A stretch of DNA of 50,986 nt from Candidatus Omnitrophota bacterium (GCA_023247275.1 JAHFGT010000007.1:1-50986); one strand, 5' to 3'; positions 26,578 through 34,936 are shown, counted from the stretch's first letter. A program made the numbers and translations. The notes: generated from the sequence alone by a model not told the origin.

Positions 26578-28275
26578 ATGACCAGCTTCAAGCAACGCAT
26601 CTCAGAATTGCTCGTGAAGCAACAGGGCGCGAATGCCGAACAGCTGGACACGTTGGCCGGTGAAGCGACCCGGACCGGCAAGAATTTCGCCAAATTGCTC
26701 ATCGATAAAGGAATCATCTCAGATATCAAATTGACCGAGCTGTTGTCCAAAGAGTTGGGGTTACCGATGATCAGTTTGGCGAAATACCGTCTGGATCCTG
26801 CGTTGAGCAAGCTGGTCCCAGAACGGATGGCCCGTCAATACGCGATCGTGCCGCTGACGAAATACGGCGAACGGCTGACGGTGGCCATGTCCGACCCGAT
26901 GAATATCTGCGCGATCGATGATCTCAAATCACTGACCCAGGTCGCGGTCGATCCGGTGCTCTCGACCGAAAGCGAAATCCGTCGCGCCATTGAGCAGCTG
27001 TATGCCAGCCAAGTTCCGGTCATGGAGGCGCCGGTGGTCAATGTCGAGTTGACCGACGACACCTCACTCGATACCGCTGTTGCCGTCTTGCTGAACGAGA
27101 ACGCCAGCCAACAGGAAGCCCCGGTCGTGCGAGTGATCAATCTCCTCGTGATTGAGGCGATGCGCCGCCATGCGTCAGATATCCATCTCGAGCCGATGGC
27201 CGATACCTTGCGCGTCCGGTTGCGAGTCGATGGCCAGTTGGCAGAGGTCCACCGGTTGCCTAAAGCGGTCCAGAACCCGGTCCTCACCCGCCTGAAAATC
27301 CTCTCCGGGTTGGACATTACCGAGTGGCGCTTGCCACAAGACGGACGGTTTAAGGTGCGATTAGAGGAACGCGAAGTCGACTTCCGGGTCTCAGTCCTGC
27401 CGATCACGCATGGGGGAAAAGTCGTCATGCGGTTGTTGGACAAAGCCAACCTGTCCATCGGCCTCGACAAACTCGGATTCTCGAACGATTCGATCGAACA
27501 ATTTCATGCCACCGTGAAACGGCCGTATGGGATGATCTTGGTCACTGGCCCGACCGGCTCTGGAAAGTCCACGACACTCTACTCCGTGTTGAACCAACTC
27601 AATCAGCCGGCTCGCAACCTCATCACGATTGAAGACCCGATTGAGTATCAGGTGCAAGGCGTCATTCAGGTTCAGGTGAATCCAGAGGTCGGTCTGACCT
27701 TTGCCGGCGGGTTGCGGGCGCTGTTGCGGCAAAGCCCGGATATCGTGATGATCGGAGAGATCCGAGATTTCGAAACCGCGGATATCGCGATGAAAGCGAG
27801 CCTGACCGGTCAGCTCGTGTTGTCGACCCTGCACACGAATGATGCCGCGTCCGCGGTGACCCGGCTGGTGGATATGGGCGTGGAACCGTTTCTGGTGGCG
27901 TCCAGCGTCTCGCTGATTGAAGCCCAGCGGCTGGTGCGCAAACTGTGCACGAAATGTCGCGAGCCATTGACCCCAAGCCCGCTGGTCCTCGAGCGCCTGG
28001 AACTGAAGCCGTCGAAGACCGCCACCTTTTTCAAACCGGTCGGGTGTCGGGCCTGCGGCGGCTCAGGATACCGAGGCCGGATGGGAATCATGGAGGTGTT
28101 CCAGGTTGATGAACGGGTTCGGGAGCTGGTGGTGTCGCGCGCTCAGTCGTGGGAGATCAAGGAGTATGCGGTGAAAACGTTGGGCATGCGACCGCTCCGA
28201 CAAGATGGGCTGCTGAAAGCCGAGCAAGGATTGACGACGTTGGAAGAAGTGATCGCGGTCACGACTGAGGAGTAA
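26578..28275 (+). CDS. PilB/GspE-type assembly ATPase, copy 2
   Basis: This is a 565-residue paralogue of the preceding ATPase. It has the degenerate MshEN-like region (7-59; S9 and A38 where glycines are expected), RRHASDIHLEPMADTLRVRL, Walker A GPTGSGKS (about 324-331), ITIEDPIEYQVQGVIQVQV, Walker B IVMIGEIRDFETADIAM, LVLSTLHTNDAASAVTRL and zinc cysteines CTKC...CRAC. The frame is open upstream through the tandem repeat, but AGGTGGGAG places the start at 26578. Its ending (GLTTLEEVIAVT) is typical of GspE/PilB. Two motors beside one PilC suggests either a division of labour or service to the second cluster at 3-10245. Confidence 0.87.
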   Translation: MTSFKQRISELLVKQQGANAEQLDTLAGEATRTGKNFAKLLIDKGIISDIKLTELLSKELGLPMISLAKYRLDPALSKLVPERMARQYAIVPLTKYGERLTVAMSDPMNICAIDDLKSLTQVAVDPVLSTESEIRRAIEQLYASQVPVMEAPVVNVELTDDTSLDTAVAVLLNENASQQEAPVVRVINLLVIEAMRRHASDIHLEPMADTLRVRLRVDGQLAEVHRLPKAVQNPVLTRLKILSGLDITEWRLPQDGRFKVRLEEREVDFRVSVLPITHGGKVVMRLLDKANLSIGLDKLGFSNDSIEQFHATVKRPYGMILVTGPTGSGKSTTLYSVLNQLNQPARNLITIEDPIEYQVQGVIQVQVNPEVGLTFAGGLRALLRQSPDIVMIGEIRDFETADIAMKASLTGQLVLSTLHTNDAASAVTRLVDMGVEPFLVASSVSLIEAQRLVRKLCTKCREPLTPSPLVLERLELKPSKTATFFKPVGCRACGGSGYRGRMGIMEVFQVDERVRELVVSRAQSWEIKEYAVKTLGMRPLRQDGLLKAEQGLTTLEEVIAVTTEE

Positions 28276-28302
28276 GTAACCGGCGCGAGAGGGGTGAAGA
28301 TC

Positions 28303-29514
28303 ATGCCGACCTTTGCCTATGTGGTGAAGGATAAGTCCGGGAAGACCCATAGCGGAACGCTTGAAATCGATTCCCGCAACGCGCTCATCGAGCAGTTGTG
28401 GAAGCAGGAGTTTGTCGTGTTGTCCATCGATGAGCGCCCGCAAGGCAACCGGCCATCCATCATGAAGATCGGGCAGGGCCGGATCAAATCCGATTCGCTG
28501 GTCATCTTCTCACGCCAACTCGCCACCATGGTCGATAGCGGCATCCCGATCGCGCCGGCGCTGGATGTCTTGACCGAACAGATTGAAGACCGGGTGTTCA
28601 AACAGATCCTCAAGCGGATGCGCACCGATATCGAATCCGGCTCCAGCCTGTCCGAGGCGGCCGGTCGGCATCCGAAGGTGTTTTCTGACTTCTATGTGAA
28701 CATGATTCGAGCTGGCGAGTCGTCCGGGCGGCTTGATGAGATCTTGGACCGTGTGGCCGGCTATCTGGAAAAAGTCACCGTGTTACAGCGAAAGGTGAAG
28801 GCGAGCCTGTTTTACCCGGCCTTTGTCTCCGTGTTGGCTTTCGCCATCACGACGTTCCTGATCGTGGTCATCGTTCCAAAATTTAAAGAAATTTTTACTT
28901 CACTCGGCGGTCAATTGCCGCTACCGACGCAAGTTCTTCTCATGGTCAGTGATTTTATGGGGCATTTCCTGGTCCTGGAGGTGATCGGCGTGTTCGGTAT
29001 GATTGTGCTAGTGCAGATGTATATTCACACGCCGGCTGGCCGAGCGTGGTTTGATCGGATGACACTCAAGCTGCCGGTCATCGGTAAGTTGATGCAGAAG
29101 GTGGTGATCGCCAGGTTCGCGCGAACGCTCGCGACCCTGGTAAAGTCTGGCGTCCCGATCCTGGGTTCGCTGGAGATTGTTGCCAAGACCTCAGGCAACA
29201 AGGTGGTCGAGCAGGCGGTCATGTCTGCGCGGACCAGCATTAAAGAAGGGGAGAATATCGCCGACCCGTTGTCGCACAGCAAGGTGTTTCCCGCGATGGT
29301 GACCCGGATGATCGCGGTCGGAGAAAAGACCGGTGAATTGGAGAAGATGCTTGGGAAGATCGCCGATTTCTATGAAAGCGAAGTCGATGCGGCGGTGACA
29401 GCGCTCACGAGTTTGATCGAGCCGTTGGTCATCGCGATCCTCGGTGTCGTGATCGGTGGGATTGTGGTGGCTTTGTTCTTGCCAGTGTTCAAGCTGCCCA
29501 CGATCATTCACTAA
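28303..29514 (+). CDS. pilC: Type IV pilus inner-membrane platform protein PilC (GspF family)
   Basis: PilC is the polytopic platform on which the ATPases act to add or remove pilins. The 403-residue protein has an N-terminal ubiquitin-like segment (MPTFAYVVKDKSGKTHSGTL) and two T2SSF repeats, each with a helical bundle and membrane helices (LVIFSRQLATMVDSGIPIAP; ARFARTLATLVKSGVPILGS). The C-terminus reads LVIAILGVVIGGIVVALFLP. The start at 28303 is preferred over a GTG at 28294 because of the GAGAGGGG-like site upstream. It lies 27 bases after the second ATPase and is the last gene of the riboswitch-controlled motor operon. Confidence 0.94.
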   Translation: MPTFAYVVKDKSGKTHSGTLEIDSRNALIEQLWKQEFVVLSIDERPQGNRPSIMKIGQGRIKSDSLVIFSRQLATMVDSGIPIAPALDVLTEQIEDRVFKQILKRMRTDIESGSSLSEAAGRHPKVFSDFYVNMIRAGESSGRLDEILDRVAGYLEKVTVLQRKVKASLFYPAFVSVLAFAITTFLIVVIVPKFKEIFTSLGGQLPLPTQVLLMVSDFMGHFLVLEVIGVFGMIVLVQMYIHTPAGRAWFDRMTLKLPVIGKLMQKVVIARFARTLATLVKSGVPILGSLEIVAKTSGNKVVEQAVMSARTSIKEGENIADPLSHSKVFPAMVTRMIAVGEKTGELEKMLGKIADFYESEVDAAVTALTSLIEPLVIAILGVVIGGIVVALFLPVFKLPTIIH

Positions 29515-29540
29515 ACAGATTGGCAAATAGAAGATCAGCC

Positions 29541-29645
29541 CTCAGACTCCAGACATCAGGAAAGGCGAAAGATGCTCAGCAAGCGTTCGCTGTGGAGTTC
29601 ACAGATATTTGTTGTCTTCCTGTTGTCTGAAGTCTGATGTCTGAA
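29541..29645 (+). repeat. CAGAC/GTCTG-type intergenic palindrome, second copy
   Basis: The left arm CTCAGACTCCAGACATCAGG (29541-29560) faces a right arm TTCCTGTTGTCTGAAGTCTG and onward (29616-29645). It is the same family as 11149-11246. It lies between the motor operon and the promoter of the pilin operon and may act as a bidirectional or weak terminator. Confidence 0.65.
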
Positions 29646-29652
29646 TTAGTGC

Positions 29653-29682
29653 TTGACGCGCGCGCGATGCGTGTGGCATAGT
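29653..29682 (+). promoter_or_regulatory. Sigma70-type promoter of the pilin operon
   Basis: TTGACG (29653-29658), an 18-base spacer and CATAGT (29677-29682), placed upstream of the second riboswitch. No sigma54-type box, often found upstream of pilA, was seen. Confidence 0.65.
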
Positions 29683-29790
29683 TGAAATGCCCTGTAGGTG
29701 AAGAAGTTGTTCAACAGGGTAACAAGTTAAGTGTGCTCGGCGCTCAAGCCACACTCGCCGTGAGGCGGGGTCCCCTGAAGCTAGGAGAGG

Positions 29791-29951
29791 TTCAGGGCAG
29801 CGCACAACCGGTGCGCTGGGAAAGCCACAGGCCCTGTGGGAGCGAGGGGGAGAGACGCCAAGGCGTGCCAAGATCCTTCCCGGGATCACGGCATGCCACG
29901 GATGCTTCACTCTTCTCCAAACGCCCGTGGGGTAGCTGGGTTGCCGCTGGG
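29791..29951 (+). promoter_or_regulatory. GEMM-I-like riboswitch upstream of the major pilin (divergent)
   Basis: Conserved GEMM pieces occur in order. TTCAGGGC is followed by a 7-bp hairpin AGCGCAC / GTGCGCT, then GGGAAAGCCACAGGCCC. A long extended second stem comes next, and the 3' signature GGGGTAGCTGGGTTGCCGC closes the element (about 29931-29948). Its first hairpin loop is AACCG rather than GNRA, and the usual GGGACGCAAAGCC junction is shortened to GGGAAAGCC, so the ligand pocket may be altered. The outer stem is not obvious by eye. The middle G of AGGGC is kept. It is followed by a perfect terminator and then the pilin gene, matching the other riboswitch in this window. The region 29690-29790 upstream has a CGCC-GTGA-GGCG hairpin of unknown role. 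Confidence 0.75.
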
Positions 29952-29956
29952 AGCAG

Positions 29957-29992
29957 AACGCCATTGCTCTCCAGCAATGGCGTTATTGTTTT
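29957..29992 (+). terminator. Intrinsic terminator downstream of the second riboswitch
   Basis: A perfect 12-bp stem AACGCCATTGCT / AGCAATGGCGTT with loop CTCC is followed by ATTGTTTT. It lies about 200 bases before the pilin gene and is the likely expression platform of the aptamer just upstream. Confidence 0.9.
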
Positions 29993-29997
29993 GGGAT

Positions 29998-30065
29998 CCT
30001 TTGACTCAGCCGGCAGAGCCGGCCTTGCTCAGGATCATCCCGAGCGAGTGAAGCGAGTCGAGGGA
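29998..30065 (+). repeat. REP-like palindrome upstream of the major pilin
   Basis: An imperfect inverted repeat, TCCTTTGACTCAGC on the left and AGCGAGTCGAGGGA on the right, encloses a GCCGGCAGAGCCGGC hairpin. It resembles the element in the mreB leader. The rest of the leader to 30180 has no coding signal. Confidence 0.6.
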
Positions 30066-30193
30066 CGACCGCAGAACAATGACGCCACACACGAGACAGG
30101 CGAAAGGGGGTGAGGCGTCCAGGTTCTGCGGGCATCACGATTTTATGATCCGTTATCCGCGGAAAATCATCGTTTATTTAAAGGAGGACTTCT

Positions 30194-30769
30194 ATGAAAC
30201 GATCAGAGCAGGGGTTTACGCTTGTTGAAATCATGATTGTTGTTGCGATTATCGCGCTGTTAGCTGCGATCGCGATCCCGAACGTGCTACGTGGCCGCAC
30301 CAGCGCCAATGAGTCAGCCTCCATTGGCAACTTACGGGCGCTTGTCAGCTCGCTGGAGATGGCCCGATCGGTCAACCAGGCGTACCCGAACAACGTTGCC
30401 ACCGCGTGGACCGACACCATGTACGGAGCGGGCGGAGTCCCAGCCGGCTGTGCGGCAGGAATCGCACCTACCCCGGATTTTGGCCCACCGTCGTTTTGCA
30501 ACTCGATGGCTGGAGGCGCCACACAAGCGACAGGGGTGGTTCAAGGTTACACCTATACCTATGCCGGGGTGGCTGCTGGGACGACCTATACCGTCCTCTC
30601 GATTCCGACGACTGTCGGGACGACCGGCACCCGGGCCTTTTTCGTCAACGAAAGTGGCCTCATTCGTCACTGTGCTGACGTCGTGGCGAATATGACCGTG
30701 GCGAACCTCACGGGGGAAAATACGATTGACGTTCAGCCGAACCTGTGCAACAACTCGACAGCAACATAA
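30194..30769 (+). CDS. pilA: Type IV major pilin (PilA-like)
   Basis: The 191-residue prepilin has a short leader MKRSEQG cut before F8, then FTLVEIMIVVAIIALLAAIA with the conserved Glu at +5 of the mature protein. PilD-type peptidase would cleave and methylate it. The globular part is Thr/Ala/Gly-rich and has paired cysteines (C95, C106 and later C156, C187) that could form disulfides. A near-perfect ribosome site AAGGAGG lies 6 bases before the ATG, the best in this region, as expected for an abundant subunit. It stands first after the second riboswitch and ahead of the minor pilins and the pilMNOPQ set. Confidence 0.92.
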   Translation: MKRSEQGFTLVEIMIVVAIIALLAAIAIPNVLRGRTSANESASIGNLRALVSSLEMARSVNQAYPNNVATAWTDTMYGAGGVPAGCAAGIAPTPDFGPPSFCNSMAGGATQATGVVQGYTYTYAGVAAGTTYTVLSIPTTVGTTGTRAFFVNESGLIRHCADVVANMTVANLTGENTIDVQPNLCNNSTAT

Positions 30770-30815
30770 CAACGTCGTGAGGTTTGTTGTGGGAGGTTGT
30801 GTGACGTGATGTGCC

Positions 30816-30853
30816 AGGGGGGCGGCTCGATGTCAAGCGTCGAGCCGTCCCCT
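30816..30853 (+). repeat. Strong hairpin between major and minor pilin genes
   Basis: AGGGGGGCGGCTCGA (30816-30830) pairs with TCGAGCCGTCCCCT (30840-30853) with one bulge. There is no U-tract, so it is more likely an mRNA stabiliser or partial attenuator that keeps pilA expression above that of the minor pilins. Confidence 0.65.
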
Positions 30854-30919
30854 GTCCTACCGCGTAACAGGTGATTTTATTCATTCATTCGTGAGCGACA
30901 GCAAGAGGCACACGGCAAC

Positions 30920-31606
30920 ATGAGCGATGGGTTGAATCGCCGCGAGTCCGGCTTTACCCTGGCCGAGATTGTGCTGGGTGGCATGGTGCTGGCTGTGGCC
31001 GCTGCCGCGATCCTTGGCGCCTACATTGGCCAAGCCACACTGAATGAACATTCGCGCAATTTGTCCGCTGCGATCCATGATGCCAATCGGGTCATCGAGC
31101 TGATTCGGCAGCAGGACGCCACTTGTACCACCCCATCGATTGCTCCGCCTGACCCGGATGGCCCCGGCGCGCTTGTGGCACCGACCAGTTGGAACGCTTG
31201 GATGGATCAGGTCACGACGTGGCCGCAGGCGAACGCCTACTATTCACCCCGAGGCAAAAGTGTTCCGACGGCCAATCCTTCAAACGAAGAACGAATTGTC
31301 GTGACGTGCACAGATCGGGATGGCTACACCGGTGCAGCCTCTGTGTGCGGTACCGGTGGCGCCCCGGCGCAGGTGGGGACCGGTGAATGGCAGACCCAGG
31401 CAGGAACGACAACATTTAATCCGCTGCGAGTGACGGTCGCGGTGTGCTGGCGCCATCGGGGCCGCACGATCGGCGAGTGCGGGTGGAATGGCGCAGCACT
31501 GACATCGACCGCGGCCGATGAAGCCGCGAATACGGTGCCAAACGATACGGCCAACGTGTTCGAATCTCCGGCGATGCTGACCACCCTGGTGACGTGCCGA
31601 GGATGA
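30920..31606 (+). CDS. Minor pilin with prepilin leader (PilV-like)
   Basis: The 228-residue product has the leader MSDGLNRRESG, then FTLAEIVLGGMVLAVAAAAI, a class III prepilin signal with Glu at mature +5. The globular domain has many Cys, Trp and Thr residues and a GYTGAASVCGTGGA loop. Sequence similarity among minor pilins is low; the order major pilin, this gene, PilW-like gene suggests a PilV-type tip or priming subunit. Its stop overlaps the ATG of the next gene. Confidence 0.8.
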   Translation: MSDGLNRRESGFTLAEIVLGGMVLAVAAAAILGAYIGQATLNEHSRNLSAAIHDANRVIELIRQQDATCTTPSIAPPDPDGPGALVAPTSWNAWMDQVTTWPQANAYYSPRGKSVPTANPSNEERIVVTCTDRDGYTGAASVCGTGGAPAQVGTGEWQTQAGTTTFNPLRVTVAVCWRHRGRTIGECGWNGAALTSTAADEAANTVPNDTANVFESPAMLTTLVTCRG

Positions 31607-32247
31607 GCTGCCGCGAAAGAAACCAATGTGGGTTTACTCTGGTGGAAGTGGTCATTGTCTCGCTGCTGTTTATGATTCTTGGCGGCGCGCTCCTGGTCGT
31701 GTTCTTGACAGGGCAGGCTTCCTATTTATCAGCGGATGCGAATGTGCAAGTCCAGCAAGAAGCGCGCAAAGCATTCGACAACGTCACGCGAGAGCTTCGC
31801 GAGGCCGGTCCGGTAACAGGACCGATCGTATCAGCGAATCCAGGACCAGGGCTTGGCCAGCAGCTTGCGTATCAGATCGCGCAAGGCTACAATGTGCCTG
31901 GACAATGCGACTTGCCTACACCAACGATCTGTTGGGGTGATGGGACGACGCTGACAAACTGGGTGCATTTGGCAGTGACCAGGAACGTTGAAGGCGCGCA
32001 ATTGGTTCGTTGCACGACAGCAAGCTCTGCTGTCGTCAACAATTTTGCCGGTTGTCGTGTCCTGGCCAATAACGTGCGAGGAGATACCAGTTCGTTCGTC
32101 TACGACGGCCCCACCCGAGTCGTGACGGTAAACCTTGAATTTCTCGTGCGCGTGGCCGGAATGCCTGGTGGCCCTGGCGGTACCCAAGCCGGCGGCACTC
32201 GGACAACGAACGTCTTATCCGCGCGTGTCCGTCTGAGGAACTCGTAG
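31603..32247 (+). CDS. Minor pilin with prepilin leader (PilW-like)
   Basis: The 214-residue product has the leader MSCRERNQCG, then FTLVEVVIVSLLFMILGGAL, and a helix with YLSADANVQVQQEARKAFDN followed by VTRELREAG. That N-terminal helix pattern (Q-EAR-A, V-RELREAG) is characteristic of PilW/GspJ-type minor pilins. The ATG at 31603 overlaps the upstream stop (ATGA) and is preferred to a GTG at 31594. The gene lies six bases before pilM. Confidence 0.82.
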   Translation: MSCRERNQCGFTLVEVVIVSLLFMILGGALLVVFLTGQASYLSADANVQVQQEARKAFDNVTRELREAGPVTGPIVSANPGPGLGQQLAYQIAQGYNVPGQCDLPTPTICWGDGTTLTNWVHLAVTRNVEGAQLVRCTTASSAVVNNFAGCRVLANNVRGDTSSFVYDGPTRVVTVNLEFLVRVAGMPGGPGGTQAGGTRTTNVLSARVRLRNS

Positions 32248-32253
32248 CGCCGC

Positions 32254-33282
32254 ATGCCTGCTGTGCCTTCGCTTCGCCCCGCTGCTCAGTGGCTCCAGCG
32301 TCTGTCCACCATCCGGCACACAGAAGCCAAGGTTACCATCGGACTGGATATCGGTTCGACCGCGATCAAAGCGGTCGCGCTCGGTATGCGAAAAGGGGCA
32401 GCCCAGCGACCGATCTTGGGGCAAAACCTGGTGCCATTGCCCACCGGCCAAGAAACCACCGACATCTCAGAGCTGATCCGCTCGACGATTCATACCTTGC
32501 AAGTCCCAGCGCGTTCGATCAACCTGTCGGTGAGCGGCCAATGGGTCATCATGCGGATCGTTGAGATGCCGACCATGAAGTCAGGCGAAATGAAGCAAGC
32601 GCTCCCGTTTGAAGCGCAGCGCTACCTGCCATTTAATGTGCAGGACGTGGTCATCGATGGCGCAGTGTTAGGGCCAGCAGAAGGCAACAAGTCCTGGGTC
32701 CTCATTGTCGCGTGCAAAAAAGACCTGATTGAACGTCGGTTGGACTGGGTCAAGCGAGCCGGGTTTGACGTGGCGGTGATCGATGTTGATGCGCTGGCCG
32801 TCGCGAATGCGTTTTTGAACGACACCAATGGTCATCGACCCGGAGAGACGTTCGCGATCATCAACGCCGGCGCGCAGTTGACGAATGTGGTGATTTTTCG
32901 AGGCGAGAGCCCGTACCTGGTCCGGGACATCCCGTGGGGGGCTGCGAAACTGTGGCGCCATCTGGCAGACCAGCTCGGGACCGAGGTGGAGGCGGTGACG
33001 GCCGAGCTGTCACAAGGGTCCTCTCGTCCTGAATTACTCGCCGCATTGAAGGTCGCTAGCGAATCGCTGATGACTGAGCTACAATTATCCTTTGATTACT
33101 TTGAAAACCGGTTTGGTCAACCACCCGAACAGGTGTTGGTCAGCGGAGGGCTGAGCCAATCAGAACCATTCATGAATCTGGTAAAAGGCCAACTGACTCA
33201 ACCGGTCACGGCCTGGGCGCCCATGAAAGGGTTGTCCGGACAGTTTACCGTTGCCTATGGTCTGGCGTTGAGAACCTCGTAA
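32254..33282 (+). CDS. pilM: Type IV pilus alignment protein PilM
   Basis: PilM is the actin-like cytoplasmic ATPase that binds the N-terminus of PilN and couples the motor side to the periplasmic alignment complex. The 342-residue protein has VTIGLDIGSTAIKAVAL (phosphate-1), EMKQALPFEAQRYLPFNVQD (PilM-specific), DVDALAVANAF, FAIINAGAQLTNVVIFRG (phosphate-2) and QVLVSGGLSQ. It has a roughly 28-residue extension before the first strand. It is the cytoplasmic counterpart of the N-terminal half of the fusion at 3290-4921. Confidence 0.94.
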   Translation: MPAVPSLRPAAQWLQRLSTIRHTEAKVTIGLDIGSTAIKAVALGMRKGAAQRPILGQNLVPLPTGQETTDISELIRSTIHTLQVPARSINLSVSGQWVIMRIVEMPTMKSGEMKQALPFEAQRYLPFNVQDVVIDGAVLGPAEGNKSWVLIVACKKDLIERRLDWVKRAGFDVAVIDVDALAVANAFLNDTNGHRPGETFAIINAGAQLTNVVIFRGESPYLVRDIPWGAAKLWRHLADQLGTEVEAVTAELSQGSSRPELLAALKVASESLMTELQLSFDYFENRFGQPPEQVLVSGGLSQSEPFMNLVKGQLTQPVTAWAPMKGLSGQFTVAYGLALRTS

Positions 33283-33304
33283 CTGGTGGGGTGCAGAGCA
33301 TCGC

Positions 33305-33871
33305 ATGCTGAAAATTAATCTCCTGCCTGAGTCTGCCCGCAAGGCCGCGTTGTCTCCGATCGAGCACTTCCACCGCACTCCTCTAATGAAACTGATTGCT
33401 GTGATCCTGGTGCTCATCCCACTCCTCCTCGCTGTCCCACTGTATTTTCGACACCAGCAGTTGCTGCAGCTCAACCGGAAGATTGAGTCGCTGCAGCCGG
33501 CGAAAGCCGAAGTCGAGCGGCTCCAACTGCTCATGAAGGATCTGCACACGCAAGAATCGGCGTACAAAACATTGGGGATCGGCCAAGGCCTGTGGGCCAA
33601 ACGGCTGAACGTTTTGTCAGATTCGCTCCCGGAGGGTGTCTGGTTTACGGATCTGTCCATTGATGAGGAGAAGGAGCTGGTGATCCAGGGGTCTGCGGTG
33701 GGGGCAGATGATCAGAGCCATGTGGGCAATTTTGTGGAGACGCTGAAGGCCGATCCGAATTTCTCATCGGCGGTCAAAGAAATCAAAATCGACTCGATGA
33801 AGCGGATTCAACAAGACAACATTGAAATTTTGGAATTTACCGTCATCTGCGCACTGAAGAAGGATCATTGA
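33305..33871 (+). CDS. pilN: Type IV pilus alignment protein PilN
   Basis: The 188-residue protein begins MLKINLLPE, the conserved PilN peptide that docks into PilM. A membrane helix follows at about 28-46, then a coiled coil and a periplasmic ferredoxin-like domain (LNVLSDSLPEGVWFTDLSID). It starts 22 bases after pilM and precedes pilO, the standard order. Confidence 0.93.
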   Translation: MLKINLLPESARKAALSPIEHFHRTPLMKLIAVILVLIPLLLAVPLYFRHQQLLQLNRKIESLQPAKAEVERLQLLMKDLHTQESAYKTLGIGQGLWAKRLNVLSDSLPEGVWFTDLSIDEEKELVIQGSAVGADDQSHVGNFVETLKADPNFSSAVKEIKIDSMKRIQQDNIEILEFTVICALKKDH

Positions 33872-33884
33872 AAAGGGGACGGCA

Positions 33885-34511
33885 GTGAGTCTGAACCCTC
33901 GCGAAAAACGTAGTTTGGTGTTGTTGATTGCTCTGGGTCTGTTTTTGCTCTGGGTCTATTACGCCGTCTTTCCGATTCGGCCGATGCAGCAAGAGCTCGA
34001 ACGGCTTGGCGAGCAAGCCAAAAATGCGACAGACCAGGCGCATGGATTAGAAGTCATTGCCGCCAGTGAAGCCTCCGTACGCCGAGAGTATGAACAGCTC
34101 AACCAGCGGGTCAGAACCCTGCGCAGCGCCTTGCCAAGCCAAGAGCAGGAATCCACCCTGTCCGGCTGGCTCTCAGCGCTTGCCAGCCAGTCACAGGTGA
34201 AGGTCCAGAATATTTTTACGCAAGCCCCTGTCGGAACCCAACAGGCAACGCTGCCCCCTGGCCCCAAAGTGTATAAAGACGTGTTAGTCCAAATTGATGC
34301 GTTGGCCGGCTACCATCAACTGGGCAATTTTCTCAGCCTGATTGAGGCACAAAAACAGCCGTTCCAAGTGGCGAATCTCCGCGTGAGCGCTGATCCAAAA
34401 GAAGGAAAACGTCATCGGGTCAAGCTGCTGCTGCGGACATTCTTTACGATGACGCCTGGCGCGGACGCGGCGGAATCGACGACACCCGAAACGGCAAGGC
34501 CTTCGCCATGA
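33885..34511 (+). CDS. pilO: Type IV pilus alignment protein PilO
   Basis: The 208-residue protein has one N-terminal membrane helix (LVLLIALGLFLLWVYYAVF), a coiled coil and a periplasmic domain with QIDALAGYHQLGNFLSLIEA, the typical PilO C-domain pattern. It forms heterodimers with PilN. The start is GTG at 33885, preceded by AAAAGGGGA. It overlaps pilP by 4 bases. Confidence 0.92.
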   Translation: MSLNPREKRSLVLLIALGLFLLWVYYAVFPIRPMQQELERLGEQAKNATDQAHGLEVIAASEASVRREYEQLNQRVRTLRSALPSQEQESTLSGWLSALASQSQVKVQNIFTQAPVGTQQATLPPGPKVYKDVLVQIDALAGYHQLGNFLSLIEAQKQPFQVANLRVSADPKEGKRHRVKLLLRTFFTMTPGADAAESTTPETARPSP

Positions 34512-34936
34512 GTCGGCAAGAGGGACAGATCATTGCCGTCGCGATCTGGGCGCTGGTCCTTGGCTTGGCCGCTGGTATGCCGCGGGCCGCTGAGGAGCAC
34601 GAGCCGTCCTTTCGATATAATCCGAAAGGCCATCGGGATCCCTTCATGCCGCTCGTGCGCAATGGACAACTCGTTGGGACCGGCGGCAAGACCCCTCAGA
34701 CATTCAGTCAGCCGGTGCTCTATGGCGTTTTATGGGATCCGAAAGGCCACTCAATTGCGATCATTAACGACACCGAAGTCAGAGTTGGCGAGACCGTGGA
34801 CGGTTATCAAGTCAAACAGATCCGCGAAGACGCCGTGGTGTTGAGCAATGGCGGAGAACCGTTGGTGCTGCAGATCAGTTTCGAAGCATCGCGGCCGAGT
34901 TCGCCAGACACCACCAACGGAGGGGAGGATCAGTGA
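34508..34936 (+). CDS. pilP: Type IV pilus connector PilP, without a lipobox
   Basis: The 142-residue protein shows a hydrophobic N-terminal segment (IIAVAIWALVLGLAAGMPRA), an unstructured linker with the PilP-like YNPKGHRDPFMPLV, and a small beta domain (GVLWDPKGHSIAIINDTEVR, VGETVDGYQVKQI) that contacts the PilQ N0 domain. PilP is classically a lipoprotein with an acylated cysteine; this one has no cysteine at all in the leader, so it is either an inner-membrane anchored or a soluble periplasmic version. ATGA and GTGA overlaps couple it to pilO and pilQ. Confidence 0.88.
   Translation: MSRQEGQIIAVAIWALVLGLAAGMPRAAEEHEPSFRYNPKGHRDPFMPLVRNGQLVGTGGKTPQTFSQPVLYGVLWDPKGHSIAIINDTEVRVGETVDGYQVKQIREDAVVLSNGGEPLVLQISFEASRPSSPDTTNGGEDQ

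Noticed and set aside
29690..29790. Extra tandem aptamer upstream of the second riboswitch
   Set aside because: There is a GNRA-capped hairpin, but the remaining GEMM core elements are absent, so a second aptamer cannot be supported.
30100..30190. Sigma54 promoter for pilA
   Set aside because: No TGGCAC-N5-TTGC pattern was found; the sigma70-type promoter at 29653 is sufficient.
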